NCBI GenBank assembly: GCA_037953745.1
Contig: JBAKBP010010438.1
Span: forward strand, 1-64,000
DNA length: 64,000 bases
Origin: Lithodes maja
Taxonomy: Eukaryota > Arthropoda > Malacostraca > Decapoda > Lithodidae
Direction: 5' to 3'
Positions 11,127 to 22,712 of the stretch are shown one piece after another. Within the stretch, counting starts at the first letter, position 1. Every line of letters begins with the position of its first letter. The position numbers were made by a program, and so were the translations under genes. Under the pieces are notes generated by a model. That model saw nothing but the letters and a program-made list of their open reading frames with translations. It made no database searches and was not told where the DNA came from.

Positions 11127-11984
11127 CTACCCAGGATCATCTACCCTCGAAAGACAATCTGCAATCACATTGTCACAACCGGCAATATGGCGTATGTCCA
11201 GGTTATATTCCTGTAACATTAGCGACCACCTGGTCAGCCTCATATTCCGATTGTGAAACTGGTTCAAAAACTTGAGAGGGTGATGATCTGTGTAAATTAC
11301 AACGACTGGACCATAGGCTGGAACATAGACCTCGAAATGCCTCAGTGCAAGTACAATTGCCAGCAGCTCTTTCTCGACAACAGAGTAGTTCTTTTGGGCT
11401 GAATTGAACTTCTTCGAGTAGAAACTAACAGGATGTTCCAGCCCATCATCGTCCTTTTGCATAAGGACGGCACCAGCCCCCACACCACTAGCATCCATTG
11501 CTAGTTGGAAAGGTAGGCTAAAGTCAGGGGCCCTGAGGATCGGGTGAGTGCACAACAGGTGTTTTACTACGCTAAACGCCTTCTCACACTCAGGCGCCCA
11601 TTTGAATTTCTTATCCTTCGCTAAAAGATCTGTCAGAGGTGCTAGCACGGTAGAGTACCCCTTAATGAAGCGTCTGTAGTATCCGATCATACCTAAGAAC
11701 CTCATGATCTGCTTCTTGGTGGCCGGCCGGGGAAAGTGATCAATCGCAGCTATCTTGTTCTGTGGGGGGCACACCTGTCCCAACCCCACCATGAACCCAA
11801 GATACTGCACGGACGCCCGCACGAAATCACACTTTGCCAGGTTGACCACCAAGCCAGCCTCACTAAGCCTCTTGAACAGGAGTTCTACGTGCTCACAATG
11901 ACTCGTAAAGCTGTTGTCATAGATAATAACATCGTCGAGGTATACTGTGCAATTAGGAATGTCTGCCGTTATATCATTCATCAA
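11127..11984 (-). pseudogene. pol: Reverse transcriptase C-terminal half and RNase H of gypsy copy 1
   Basis: This 285-codon frame starts inside the RT palm. The catalytic YLDD is at about 11931-11942, followed by the gypsy signatures YLGFMVG and GYYRRFI and the RNase H domain with DASGVGAGAVL, EKELLA, TDHHPL and a final DCLSR. It ends in a stop just before the untranslated tail. The residues needed for polymerase and RNase H appear intact. It is separated from the upstream RT half by one missing base near 11983, so as written it cannot be made as part of Pol without a shift. Confidence 0.9.
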
Positions 11985-13830
11985 CTCTGAAAGGTAGCGG
12001 GTGCGTTCTTTAGACCATAAGGCATAACGTTACAGCGGTAGGTAGCACCATCCACCACAAAACCACATACCTCTTTCGCTCGTTCGGACAAGGGCACCTG
12101 CCAGTATCCCTTAACCAAGTCCACCTTGGTTAGGTACTTTGCATTGCCTATCTTGTCCACACAGTCGTCGACCCGAGGAAGAGGGTATGGGTTGGTGGGC
12201 GTTAAACCGTTTAACCGTCTGTAGTCTACACAGAATCGCACCTTACCATCCGGTTTTGATTGCAGCGTGACGGGAGATGTCCACTTCACCACCCCCTTCT
12301 CAATCAGCCCCCTTGTTAACATATACTCCAACTCCGCCCGGAGGGCCGGCAGTTTAATAGGGGGCACCCTATAGGGAACTGACTTGAAAGGGGGGTGGTC
12401 TCCTACATCCACGTCGTGCACCTCTAGGGTAGTGAGGCCTGGGTGCTCCGCGAAAACAGAGGGGTATGAACCGAACAGGCGCTCCACAGCCACCCGCTGA
12501 TGCTCAGGTAAGTGTTGCAACGCTTCCTGAGCCGCCTGGTTCGTGTTCCCCGCCCACTGGTTCGCAGAGACATGATGATCCCAGTTATCCTCCACCTGAG
12601 CTTGACTGTCCCGTTCTCCTTCTCCACCTTGACTGCTAAACGTCATCACAGGCACAGTGAGAGGCTCAGGGGGGTGCCTCACATACTCCTTCATAAGATT
12701 AACGTGACATAACTGATTGCGCTTAAGTCTGTCTGGAGTGGCTACCAAGTAATCCAGATCCGATAGCTTCTCAACCACCCTATAAGGACCAGTGTACTTC
12801 GCGGATAAGGGGTGACCTACAAGGGGCAGTAGAATCAACACCTCCTGTCCCACGTGAAACTCCCTGAGTTTAACCTTGAGGTCGTACCTGTCCTTCATGA
12901 GGGCCTGAGAGCTAGTCATATTATGGCCAGCCAACTCCAGACTGCGCAACATCCGTTCCCGACTGTCGAGGACATACTTGAGCATAGAACAAGGTTTTTC
13001 TGCACCCTCCCATATTTCTTTAACCATATGGAGAGGCCCTCTGACACGGTGTCCAAAGACGAGCTCATTAGGGCTGAATCCCAAACTTTCCCCAGGTACC
13101 TCCCGTGCAGCAAACAAAACATATGGCAGGCCAAGATCCCAATCTTTCCCATTCTCAAAGCAATAACAACGAAGCATAGATTTTAAGGTTGAGTGCCATC
13201 GCTCTAACACACCCTGGCTCTCCGGATGATACGCAGATGACACAACCGTAACAATCCCATGCTGCTGCATAGTTTGAACAAAGAGGTTAGAAGTGAAGTT
13301 GGATCCTTGGTCTGACTGAATCTCCTGCGGGTAACCATACCGGGAAAAATACACTAGCAAGTTTCGGACCACCGTCTTCGCTGACCCATTTCTCATAGGG
13401 TAAGCGTCAGGGTACCTTGTTGCTACATCCATGATGGTCAGGAGAAACTTGTTTCCGGCACTTGTAGGGGGAAGGGGGCCAACCATATCCACTATAACCT
13501 TACTAAAGGGAGGCCCACTGACAGGAATGGGGTGTAACGGCGCCTTAGGAATGCTCTGATTCGGTTTGCCAACCTTCTGACACACATCACACATTGCCAC
13601 CCATGACACAACTTGTGCTCTCAGACCAGGCCACCAAAATAATTTCCCCAAGGCTGCAACCGTCTTACGGACACCCAGATGTCCCGCCAGTGGTACATCA
13701 TGGGCCAACCTAAGTAGGCTTTCCCTGCAAACCCTCGGCACGACCAGCTGGTCTACCTCTCCTGACCCCCCCTCCCAATTCTTCTGCGGATCTTGGAATC
13801 GCCGGTATAATATGCCATCTATGAAAAAAA
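11981..13830 (-). pseudogene. pol: Integrase followed by reverse transcriptase N-terminal half, gypsy copy 1
   Basis: One uninterrupted frame (open from about 13830, first ATG later) contains, in order: the integrase zinc domain (H-x-H, then CDVC near 13575-13710); the catalytic core with D in IVDMVGP (near 13485), D in QSDQGSNF (near 13310) and E in HPESQGVLE (near 13205); an integrase tail with GPYRVVEKL; then, without a stop, the RT start with KPDGKVRFCVDYRRLN, DLVKGYWQVPL and YGLKNAPATFQ. Integrase and RT share one frame in this order, so the arrangement is native to the element and not a rearrangement. The frame ends at 11981, where a one-base loss shifts it away from the YLDD segment. 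Confidence 0.92.
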
Positions 13831-15410
13831 AATTCCCGACTGTGCATCACTGTCCTCCTCCAACTCGACAGCACCGGTACCACATTCAAGAACCTCCGGG
13901 TCTTCCAATTGCAACTTACGAATGTCCGAAGGAGCAAGCCTATCCAAGTGTTTGCGAAACAACTCATGCCCCCCTCCTACATTAAATTTGGCCTCCCGTT
14001 GCTCTCTCTCTGCGTACCGTTGCTGTCTCATCGTCTTTTTAAGCCCATCCACTGCCTTCTCAGCAACAGTTAATGGGTCTTCTCTAGACTCGAAAATTGG
14101 TCCTAATAATGAGTCCCCGAGAATGTCCGCTGATACTGAACTCTCAACCGCATCAACTTTCAACCCCTTCTCGGTACCCTTCCTCCGCTGATCTAAAGAC
14201 TGTTGACCAGAATGTGACTCCCTGGATGCAAGGGAATGGGTGACAACACACGCCATAGGTTGCCCCCGACACTTCTCAACCCACTCCTGCTCCTCCCTAC
14301 TCACGTCGGCCGGCTTCTCGGCAACGACCAAGGGTAGAGCCTCAGAAGTAGGCCCCGCAAAGTCATTGCCGAGAAGGAGGTCGACGCCCCCAACAGGTAA
14401 CTTCTCCACAATTCCTACATCCAGGTCACGGGTCACACCATCAACTTCCATCTTCATTCTTACAAGCGGGTATGACCTTGTTGCATTAACTCCCTGAACC
14501 ACAACCACCCGCGCCGTATTTACAGGTTTACCAGTGAAATTCCTCAACAATGTTTGCGATGCCCCAGTGTCACGCAAAATTCTCACCTCATATCTTCTAC
14601 CCCCCCACTCCACACAACCGAGTCCCCTGTGGTCACTAAAGGCATCACGGACAGGGAATAAGCCTTCCGGATCCTTCTGCACTGGCAGTGTATTTACCTC
14701 GGAAGAATTGCCTCTAACAAACTCCGATGTCCTCTTGAACACTCCAATGCCGTGAGCAAAAGACACGGATGCCGGAGGAGGTCGACTAGGGCACTCATTT
14801 GCTTTATGACCCTCCTTGTGGCACTTAAAACACATAAATTTCGGTTTCGGCTTATACTGTGATGTAACAGGCCCCGGACTTTTCTTATACGGCGTGGTGT
14901 TAGGTTTGAATTCAGTTTTAGTTTCATTGCTCTTTTGTTTAAATGTGTCGTTGCTACGGGGAGGGGGAGGATAACGGTCCCTAGCACTTGCATCGTACTT
15001 CTGTGAGGACCCGCAACCCCGAATCAACGACAGCCGTAGATCAGCCATTTCTGCTGCTTCTACTAGAGTTCTTGGGTTTTTCTCCTTTAAGTTCAAAGTT
15101 AGATCACCGCCCGTGCTCTTAAAGAACTGCTCCAACATCATTAACTGCTTAATTTCATCAAATGTTGTGACCTTCTCAGATCGGAGCCAGTTCCCCATAG
15201 CATCGGACAAGTCCCGGGCGTGTTCCAAAAAGGTGCTATCTCTTCCCTTAGTTACACCCCGGAACTTCAAACGGTACGTTTCTGGTTTCAGTTCGTAAGC
15301 CCTCAGGACAGCCTCCTTGAGATCCTCGTACACAATACATAACTCCAAAGGTAACGCATCGTAGGCTTTAAGACCCTTGCCTATTAATCTAGAGGATACA
15401 AGATGCTGCC
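13819..15410 (-). pseudogene. gag: Gag capsid (SCAN-like), zinc knuckle and aspartic protease, gypsy copy 1
   Basis: The frame opens with the capsid C-terminal part: GLKAYDALPLELC, VLRAYELKPETYR, a WLRSEKVTTFDEIKQL stretch and LVEAAEMADL. This helix pattern resembles the SCAN domain, which is known to derive from Gmr1-like Gag. A CCHC knuckle CFKCHKEGHKANEC is encoded at about 14790-14832, and the protease active site RDTGASQTLL near 14560. A 200-residue linker follows. The frame ends at a T9 tract near 13822-13830; reading on into integrase needs a shift of one base there. Its true 5' start is at 16240 in the adjoining frame. Confidence 0.9.
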
Positions 15411-16240
15411 CATTTATTCTCTGGCCACTGGTGTTCCTGGCACTTCTTCTCAAAGCGTGTGAAAAATTCTGTTACACCACTCTCATCAAACACCGGAACC
15501 AGTTTCAATAAGTGCGAGAGAGACTGCTCATGAACACGGTTACCAGCCCCAAGTCGCTGTCCCGTTGTCTCTACTCGCGACTTCTCTACGTCCATGTCGG
15601 CACAGTACCTAGTCGACTCTAAGTCAGCTTGGATTTTTGCTAGCTCTATGTGCTGCTGACTGATAGTTTTTCTCTCTTCTATCTTGGCTCTCTCTTCTAT
15701 CTTGGCTAATTCTAATTGCTGCTGAAGCTCACATGCACTTTGTTGCTGCTGAAGCTTAGCTAATTCGAGCTGAAGCAATAATTCTGGAGTTAACCCTTGT
15801 GGAGGTGAAGGTGCTACAATGTTTGAAATTACCGGTGGTCCCCCCAGGGGCAACCCACCCTGCCAGTCACCACCCACCTGTGGAAGCGTACCCGGGGTCG
15901 GCAAACTACTGGGATGGCTGGGAGTCGAGTGTAGGGGAAGCATGGCCGAAGGGCTCTGAGCACTCAACCCATCTCGCTCACCAGTCACCCTGCCCAGTAC
16001 ACACGTTATCAAGTTATCCTTGGTCATGCTGCTAGTAACCGCATGACCGATAGCTGTAGCCAGGCATTGAAGACCGTACCGATCCATACCCTCCAACCGC
16101 TCGGCAGTAACAGGCCATTGCAAAAATATCCTAGCATCCTCCTCACAGTTCACCTGATTAACCATATCATCATACTGCTGTTCCTCAGTTTCGACATTAC
16201 GTACTGTGTCTCCATTCTCCTCTGATCCGGTATAAGACAT
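15389..16240 (-). pseudogene. gag: Gag N-terminal part of gypsy copy 1
   Basis: The frame starts at ATG 16240 (MSYTGSEENGD), 218 bp inside the 5' LTR border. It encodes an acidic head, a Pro/Gly-rich middle, then a Gln-rich coiled-coil stretch with repeated LELAKI/IELAKI units, and the beginning of the capsid (SHLLKLVPVFDESGVTEFFTRFE). It stops at about 15389 because copy 1 has one extra T near 15400 compared with copy 2, where the frame reads straight through. The coiled coil has more repeat units than the one in copy 2. Confidence 0.88.
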
Positions 16241-16437
16241 GATGCTCACAAAACTTTCTCACCACAATATTCAGAAAAGAAGTACCCCAAACTCTTATAC
16301 CTCAATATACACACAAAAATTCTCGGAAATACTCAAGGGCTATACTATGTTGCAAAAAAAAAAAATTCTTGCTGATCCCCGCAAAATATTCTCCAAAACA
16401 ACAAATGTTCCCTGCTAATAAATGTAGGTTCACCAAA

Positions 16438-16457
16438 TCCTAGGTAAGGTCGCCATT
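16438..16457 (-). promoter_or_regulatory. Putative primer-binding site of gypsy copy 1
   Basis: Directly inside the 5' LTR, element-sense sequence reads AA then TGGCGACCTTACCTAGG. A TGG start just inside the LTR is expected for tRNA-primed minus-strand synthesis. The same sequence follows the 5' LTR of copy 2 at 34428. I cannot assign the tRNA with confidence. Confidence 0.6.
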
Positions 16458-18251
16458 TGTTACGACTGGGGTTCAAATATATCAGGGCTCTTATTCATTG
16501 GACTAGTAATGGCATAAATGTTACAACGGAAAGCGCTAGCTCCAACCTCTGATGTATATTCCCAGTGAACAAAGAACACAAATACTCTACAGAGTTCTAT
16601 ATGCAATAATAGGCTATCAAACTCTCAATAAATGTGCGTCTACTCTAGGCTTAATGTTATGTGAAAACAGCCTATTACTACCTATAACCGAAGGTGCTTG
16701 GTTATGGTATGCAAAGTAAGGTGGTAAGAGAAGTTACAGCTTACGTTACTTTAATCAATAAATGTCAGGCACTCCTGCATGAAAGAAAGTGCACTAAAGT
16801 CCTTCAACACTAACAAGGAATCTTCTTTAAATGTTAGATGCTATAAAGATGCTCGTATCGGAAATGGAACCCAAAAAGTCATGCAGCGGAACAATGCTCG
16901 TGCAGGCTATGCACACAAAAAGGCAGAATATATAATGCCGTCGGAGCCAAGAATATTCTAAACACTACAACAATAATAATAATCGCCACGACAATGCAGT
17001 ATTCCTATCAACAAAAAGAGCCTAAGTCGTTTGTGTCTCAATACATCAAACTAGGCTGCGAAATGCTTGTGTAATCATAAATGGGTATGCATAAAAAGAG
17101 TACTTGGTTTAATATACTTAATGTCTACTATGATTGATAAGTCTAGCTAGAGTCAATGATACGAGATACTGGTGCGCATGGCATGCCGCATAGCCTAGTG
17201 CAAATCTCAAGTCTGTGCTTCAAATATTACGTTATAATGAAGGGTAGCTCTCTTGAGAAACCTTAATACCGAAGTATTAAGCGTTCTCCTGGCGTACCTC
17301 AAAGACAAACAATCGAGACTAGAACAGTGCAGAATGGTATAGGCAAAAAGCCCTCATTCGTGCATGCTCTACTCTCAATGGCACACAGACTAGAATTTTA
17401 CTCAATCAACTCCAGTTCTCAGGTATGTCGTGCAGCTTTTAACTAAAGTCAGCACTCATAGGAAACAATACCTTATAATATCAGACTCCTAGTCTAGCAT
17501 TATCTAATCCAGCAGAACACTAATAATTATAGGAAGCGGCAATATGAAAGCCAACCAATGCTTCGTGACCCACTTATCTTAACAACTAACATACATGGGT
17601 TATATCAGACCTTAACGCACAATACAACTGGCCAGCATGAAGCTGATTTTGCAGAGTTAACCAGAGGGGGTATAATATTAATAAAAAGGTGGTGAAAGGT
17701 ATGAAAAAGAGAGAGGTAGGCAGAGGAAAAGATTCTCAGGTGCAGAGCGGGGGACAGATAGCAAGGGAAAAAGATGGATGCGTTCTAGAAACCAGATCTG
17801 AGGGAGAGAGTGGCGAGGAACTGTATAATTATATACTCGCACTAGCTCGAGGCGCGTGGGAAAAAAGCGGTTACAAGTCCTCTAGCCACTAGCAAGGGAG
17901 CTAGCAGCATGGTAAGGACCTCTCAACCAACCCCCACGAGGCAGCCAGCCGTGACGTCATTGAGCGGGACAAAAACACTGCGCGCTCCCTCTCACTCTGT
18001 TCTACTCTCTCTCTCTCTCCCAGATCCCATCATTACTAGTTAATGATAAAACAAATACTTTAAAATTAAATATATAAAGCCTTGACATGGGTGAAAACAA
18101 AGAGCCTTTCTGGACTGCCCATGACACGAGCTTTCATATGAAATAAAGCACACTCTAATACATAAACTGTAGCCCCATCCACTGCCCTGGCGATCCTAGC
18201 GAGTCACTGTAGGACAAGCCATGCGGTTCTAACGGAGTGGTTAACGTCACA
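16458..18251 (-). repeat. 5' LTR of gypsy copy 1
   Basis: Direct repeat of 8857-10652, with the same termini. In element sense it begins TGTGACGTTAACC. Promoter and polyadenylation sites should lie here, but I could not place them securely. CT-rich microsatellite and tatata runs are present. Confidence 0.95.
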
Positions 18252-18277
18252 GTATATACTCTATATATATATACAGT

Positions 18278-18519
18278 AGCCAACTAAGTTTTGCGACAAT
18301 ATTAAGTACGTGGCACCTGCCTAGCTTGCACTCTCGTCCCAAGCCCGTGTGTGTTGTCATGTCTAGCAGGGGCTGTGGTGTCTAGCCAGGCGCCACCGCC
18401 TGAGCTACCACAACCAGGGCACACAGACACAGTACTAGCATGCTGGGCGCTACATATGACAATATTGCTATCATTATTTGTTTGTATCATATTAGAAGTC
18501 TCTCTCTCTCTCTCTCACT
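18278..18519 (-). mobile_element. Short interspersed repeat with A-box-like motif (inverted partner at 31598-31846)
   Basis: This 240-bp sequence recurs in inverted orientation at 31598-31846, both copies bordered on one side by a GA/CT tract. Read on the minus strand it contains TGGTAGCTCAGGCGGT, which resembles an RNA polymerase III A box. I find no good B box. A SINE or MITE are both possible; coding content is absent. Confidence 0.5.
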
Positions 18520-19092
18520 GAGGTTAATATCACGCTACACTATTTGTAGATTAAAGGCCGCGTCATACAGAACTCGAATCCACCAGAACCCACTGGAATC
18601 GAACTTTTCACCGGAATTGACGAGAATTACGCGGCCTTAATTGAGTGTGACTTCAGAGTAGAATGCGACCCGTCAATGACCGAAATGTAACTCGAACGTA
18701 ACTCGATGGACTCAAATGTAACCCAAATATGAGTCGATGTTAACCAGTAAGTGACTCGAAGGAAACCGGATGTGGAAAGAAGACTATTCGATCCCAAGTC
18801 GAATGCAACTCGAATGACCAGAATGAGACTGGAATGTCAGTCTATCATGACCAGAATTACATGAAGTTAAGTCGAACGTAAGTGGAACTAAGGTGAACGT
18901 AACTCGAACGTAAGTGGAACGTGACTCGAATAGGCAGAAGGACATGAGAGAGAGAGAGAGAGAGAGAGAGGGGTCAAAGAGGGGTCAGGAAAGGTTGAGG
19001 GTGATCAATGTGATCCGTTATTCGATAGCTAAGACCTGTGTGGACGTCGGCTCAGGTTGTAAACTTGACTCGTGCCGACTCTTGGTCGGTTG

Positions 19093-19785
19093 ATTATATG
19101 AGTTGATAGTGATGGCTATTTACCCCTTCTGTGCCGGCAACGTCTTTTGTATATCATTCTAGCTATATTTAGAAGGTTTTGTGCAGCTGGAGAGGGATCT
19201 GTGGTAGTAAAAAGGGTTAATTAAGATAGTTCAAAACCTGTTAATTGCTTAAGTCCATATATAAACTGAATAAAATCGTATTATACTAGCCAGAATAAAA
19301 TTGAAAAACGTCGGCGGTACATAATGGGTTGGTAAATACCAATAACCAATTATGAGTTGATAGTGATGGTCATTAATAATAACAAATAACCAATTATGAA
19401 TTGATAGGGATGGTCATTAATAACAATTAACCCATTATGAGTTGATAGTGATGGTCATTAATAATAATTAACCCATTATGAGTTGATAGTGATGGTCATT
19501 AATAACAATTAACCCATTATGAGTTGATAGTGATGGTCATTAATAACAATTAACCCATTATGAGTTGATAGGGATGGTCATTAATAATAATTAACCCATT
19601 ATGAGTTGATAGTGATGGTCATTAATAACAATTAACCCATTATGAGTTGATAGTGATGGTCATTAATAACAATTAACCCATTATGAGTTGATAGGGATGG
19701 TCATTAATAATAATTAACCCATTATGAGTTGATAGGGATGGTCATTAATAACAATTAACCCATTATGAGTTGATAGGGATGGTCA
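19093..19785. repeat. 41-bp satellite with an interrupted first unit
   Basis: About eleven units of 41 bp (core cccattatgagttgatagtg then atggtcattaataacaatta) run to 19785. A lone unit at about 19096-19118 precedes a MITE, and a degenerate piece of a unit follows 20420. The array is therefore split by two TTAA-type insertions. It is non-coding. Confidence 0.9.
19119..19335. mobile_element. TTAACCC-family MITE, copy D
   Basis: It begins TTTACCCCTTCTGTGCCGG and ends with the inverse ...CGGCGGTACATAATGGG. The interior (gaaggttttgtgcagctgga; aaaatcgtattatactagcc) matches copies at 20622, 21966 and 22301. The flanking TTAA has drifted to TTTA. It splits a unit of the 41-bp satellite. Confidence 0.65.
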
Positions 19786-20423
19786 TTAACCCGGGAGCTG
19801 CGGGAAGACTCTTAAGAGTTCCCCCGGCGGACTGCGGGAAGACTCTCTGGAGTAAGTAAAACTAAAAATCAACTTTTTACATCAAAATTTTTTTTTTTTT
19901 TTGTAATTTTTTTTTTTTTATTTATTTTTTTTTTTTTGGCCCCTGGGCCATGCAAAATCTCAGTCCTCTACCTCCCCTCCTTCCCCACTTTCCTCCTATT
20001 CCTCAGTTATCACCTATTTTCCCTATTATTCCCTTATTCTGAGGTATATTTCCGTGCTAACATTAGCGAGTTGCAAGCAGGGTGTTGTCATCACTGATGG
20101 CCATCGAGTGCAAGAGAGAGAGAGAGAGTATCGATCGACTGTGTCGCAGTGGCCTTGGGGAAAATTGGCGGGAAGGTAGCTTGCCTCACCCATACATTAT
20201 ACAACTCGCGGGCTATATCTCCGATTTTGACCATCCAAACGCTGTTTTCACTCGTTTTATTGTTGTTTCAGGTTAATACCTTTATAATCAACCCATAATA
20301 GGCGCATATGGATAATTATTAATGCTATTAATGGTACAATGAATATTTTAGTGACGAAAAACCTCAAATACGTCAGCACAGGGGGACGTTTTCATTTACC
20401 CCCGTGCGCACTTCAGAGGTTAA
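19786..20423. mobile_element. TTAA-flanked insertion within the 41-bp satellite
   Basis: TTAA occurs at 19786-19789 and 20420-20423. The left end reads TTAACCCGGGAGCTGCGG, and the right end on the minus strand TTAACCTCTGAAGTGCGC: weak inverted ends of similar plan. Satellite-like sequence resumes after 20423, so this 638-bp piece was inserted. It contains T-rich runs near 19890-19940 and no recognisable gene. Confidence 0.45.
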
Positions 20424-20621
20424 TAAAAATATATAACCTATGGCATTTCACTGTCCACAAATATTTCTTCCCTATCACCCCCTGTACCCTGGCCCAAATC
20501 AATCCCAGAAACCATTCCGCCTAACCTGTATCACACTCCTTCTTGTGTTGTTGGAGGCAGAATGAGATGCAGAGAACGACAGAGTTGCAACTGTCACCCA
20601 GGAGGCCAATTACGATCAGCC

Positions 20622-20814
20622 TTAACCCATTCTGTACCGGCGACGTCTATTTGTAAACAATTTTGTGTAGTTTAAGAAGGATCTGTGGTAGTAATAATTG
20701 CTAGGTGAGATAGTTCGAAGCCTGTTAGTTGTTGGTTAGTTTTGAGCTGAATAAAATCGTCTAGTAATAGCCAGAGTAAATTAAATAGGACGGGACCGGT
20801 ACTGAAAGGGTTAA
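20622..20814. mobile_element. TTAACCC-family MITE, copy A
   Basis: A 193-bp element with TTAA at both ends: left TTAACCCATTCTGTACCGG, right (minus strand) TTAACCCTTTCAGTACCGG. The interior has gatctgtggtagtaa and the related inverse gaataaaatcgtctagtaat, shared with copies B, C and D. A piggyBac-type non-autonomous element is the best guess. Confidence 0.75.
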
Positions 20815-20821
20815 CGATGGG

Positions 20822-20857
<36 letters not shown>

Positions 20858-21965
20858 AAAGCCTCGATAGGGCAGAAGTCACAGAAGGCATTGTTAGGTA
20901 TCGAAAGCCTCAGAGCAAGAGGAGAATCGGAAGTTTCCTCGCTGGGCTTCTAGCTTAGAAAAACACCCCTAGACACACCTTCAAAAAAAAATTGTAAATT
21001 TTTCAGTAGAAAAATGTCCCGGCCAAAGGCTGGTTCCTCTTAAGATTTCAGGCTCGCTTTCGCTCGCCAGGACAAAATCGACACCTAAATGGTACGAAAA
21101 GTCTTAAAATTGACAACAAAATGGGGCGAAAGGTGCTAAAATAGCCAAACTAATGGGCCGAACGCCTTATAATCTCTAAACAAATGGGGCTTAACATGTC
21201 CCACGTGGGGCCGCACCTAGTCGAGTTATATTCTGGTTGTATTCCAGTTACCTTCTAGTTGGCTTCCACTTGTATTCTAGTACTTCTAGTCATGTTCGAG
21301 TCGACATCCAGTGTACACTCGATACATCAAGCAAGTATGCAGTCATCTACCAGTCATATTCTAGTCGGCATCCAGTTGTATTCTTCTTAATTCGGGTTAT
21401 ATTCAACTCTCATTCCATTACATTCAATTTTAAAGTGGAATAATCAACTTGTCATCCAGTTGACTTCCGGTCATTATCAAGTGGCATCGAGTTACATTCA
21501 AGTAATTCGAGTCGGCATCGACTATAAAAATTACATCAGAACATGACTAGAATAGCTAGAATGCGACTCGAATGCGACTAGAATACGACTAGAATGTAAC
21601 TCGATAATTTTTAACGGTTTTTTCACTCGATAAATCGTAGAAAGTTAACGCATGCACTAACTTTTTGCTCACTCACTCGATCAATCGAGTGACGACTAGA
21701 ACATCACTCGAATCACAATAATAGACAAGAATCTAACCAGAACACGTACAAGAATAGACCAGAATCGGGAAGAAGTGGCTAAAATTTGAATTTTTGAATT
21801 CATTCCGGTGGGTTCTGGTGGATTCGAGTTCTGTATGACGCGGCCTTAATTAGCACACACGCACACACAGAAACGGAAGGCAAAGTTCAGTGTTATAAAC
21901 CCACGTTCTTCACTGATTTCCTTGATAAAACAATGAGGTTTAAATAATTGTGTTCTTTTATCTAA

Positions 21966-22177
21966 TTAACCCTTTCAAGATCCGATACGCATTTCTGTTC
22001 TGTGTTGTGGTAATTATTAGACGATTTTATTCAGATTAGGAAGGGTATATGGAAGTCAGGGTTGATCGAGTTAGTCTTTACCCTTTTAATAACCACAGAT
22101 CCTTCCTAAGCTGCATAAAATTGCCTTATGATAGCCAAAATAAAGTGCTAAAACGCATCAGAGCTTCAAGGGGCTAA
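21966..22177. mobile_element. TTAACCC-family MITE, copy B
   Basis: It starts TTAACCCTTTCAAGATCCG at 21966 and ends CTTCAAGGGGCTAA at 22177, with the right target base changed. The interior matches copies A and C (acgattttattcag; accacagatccttcctaa). Confidence 0.7.
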
Positions 22178-22300
22178 CACTCTTTAGATAATACTGGTAT
22201 TTTATAATCTGCATCATCTTGCAGTGCTGGGTTATACGAGTAGTTCTATTTGCAACATCTGCATCAGGTAATACAGTATTATTAATGATAAGAACGTGTA

Positions 22301-22515
22301 TTAACACATACTCTACCGGCGACGTCCTTTTCTTCCTATTCTAGCAACTATTACGCGATTTTATTCAGCTTCACAAAGGCCTCTAGCCATAATAAAGCTT
22401 CAAAATATCTCAACCAACCCTTTTAACTACCACAGATCCTTCCTAAGCTGCATAATATCGTCTAAATATAGCTAGAATAAAATTGAAAAGACGTCGCTGG
22501 TATTCAAAAGGTTAA
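22301..22515. mobile_element. TTAACCC-family MITE, copy C
   Basis: TTAA at 22301-22304 and 22512-22515. The left end continues ACATACTCTACCGGCGACG; the right end on the minus strand reads TTAACCTTTTGAATACCAGC. It shares the same interior words as copies A and B. It lies about 120 bp from copy B in the same orientation. Confidence 0.75.
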
Positions 22516-22712
22516 TATACAGCTAAAGTTCTTACTGTTTCTATGAGATACTATTAGAATATAGAAAATTATCGTTACCATATCATGATTTTAGAATCTA
22601 ACTTCGATGAAATTATGTCTACTATGGAAATATATGGGAGTATAACTAAACATTATTTAGTTTACCGGGTATATAATTTAAGTTCTATTTTACAGAATTT
22701 TAGACACACACA

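Larger units (their letters stand above)
8857..18251 (-). mobile_element. Gmr1-like Ty3/gypsy LTR retrotransposon, near-complete (copy 1)
   Basis: This 9.4-kb element lies on the minus strand: LTRs of 1796 and 1794 bp in direct orientation, TG...CA ends in element sense, and GTAT on both flanks (8853-8856 and 18252-18255). In element orientation the order is LTR, primer site, gag with SCAN-like capsid and zinc knuckle, aspartic protease, integrase, reverse transcriptase, RNase H, purine tract, LTR. Integrase before RT is the reverse of ordinary gypsy order and matches the Gmr1-like clade. Three single-base shifts (near 15400, 13825 and 11983) break the coding region. The LTRs differ at roughly 1% of visible positions, so it is a fairly recent insertion. 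Confidence 0.93.
18552..21848. mobile_element. 3.3-kb inverted-repeat element with degenerate repeat-rich arms
   Basis: The ends are near-perfect inverted repeats of about 47 bases: GGCCGCGTCATACAGAACTC begins at 18556 and its reverse complement ends at 21845, continuing through CCACCAGAACCCAC in both. Next to each end lies an arm of several hundred bases filled with degenerate ActCGAATG/CATTCGAGT-type words, in opposite orientation in the two arms (18590-18945 and 21215-21780), like a foldback element. No transposase is visible. The interior holds a 41-bp satellite and several smaller MITEs. The flanks carry TTA/TTAA-like bases, but the duplication is not clear. Confidence 0.7.
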
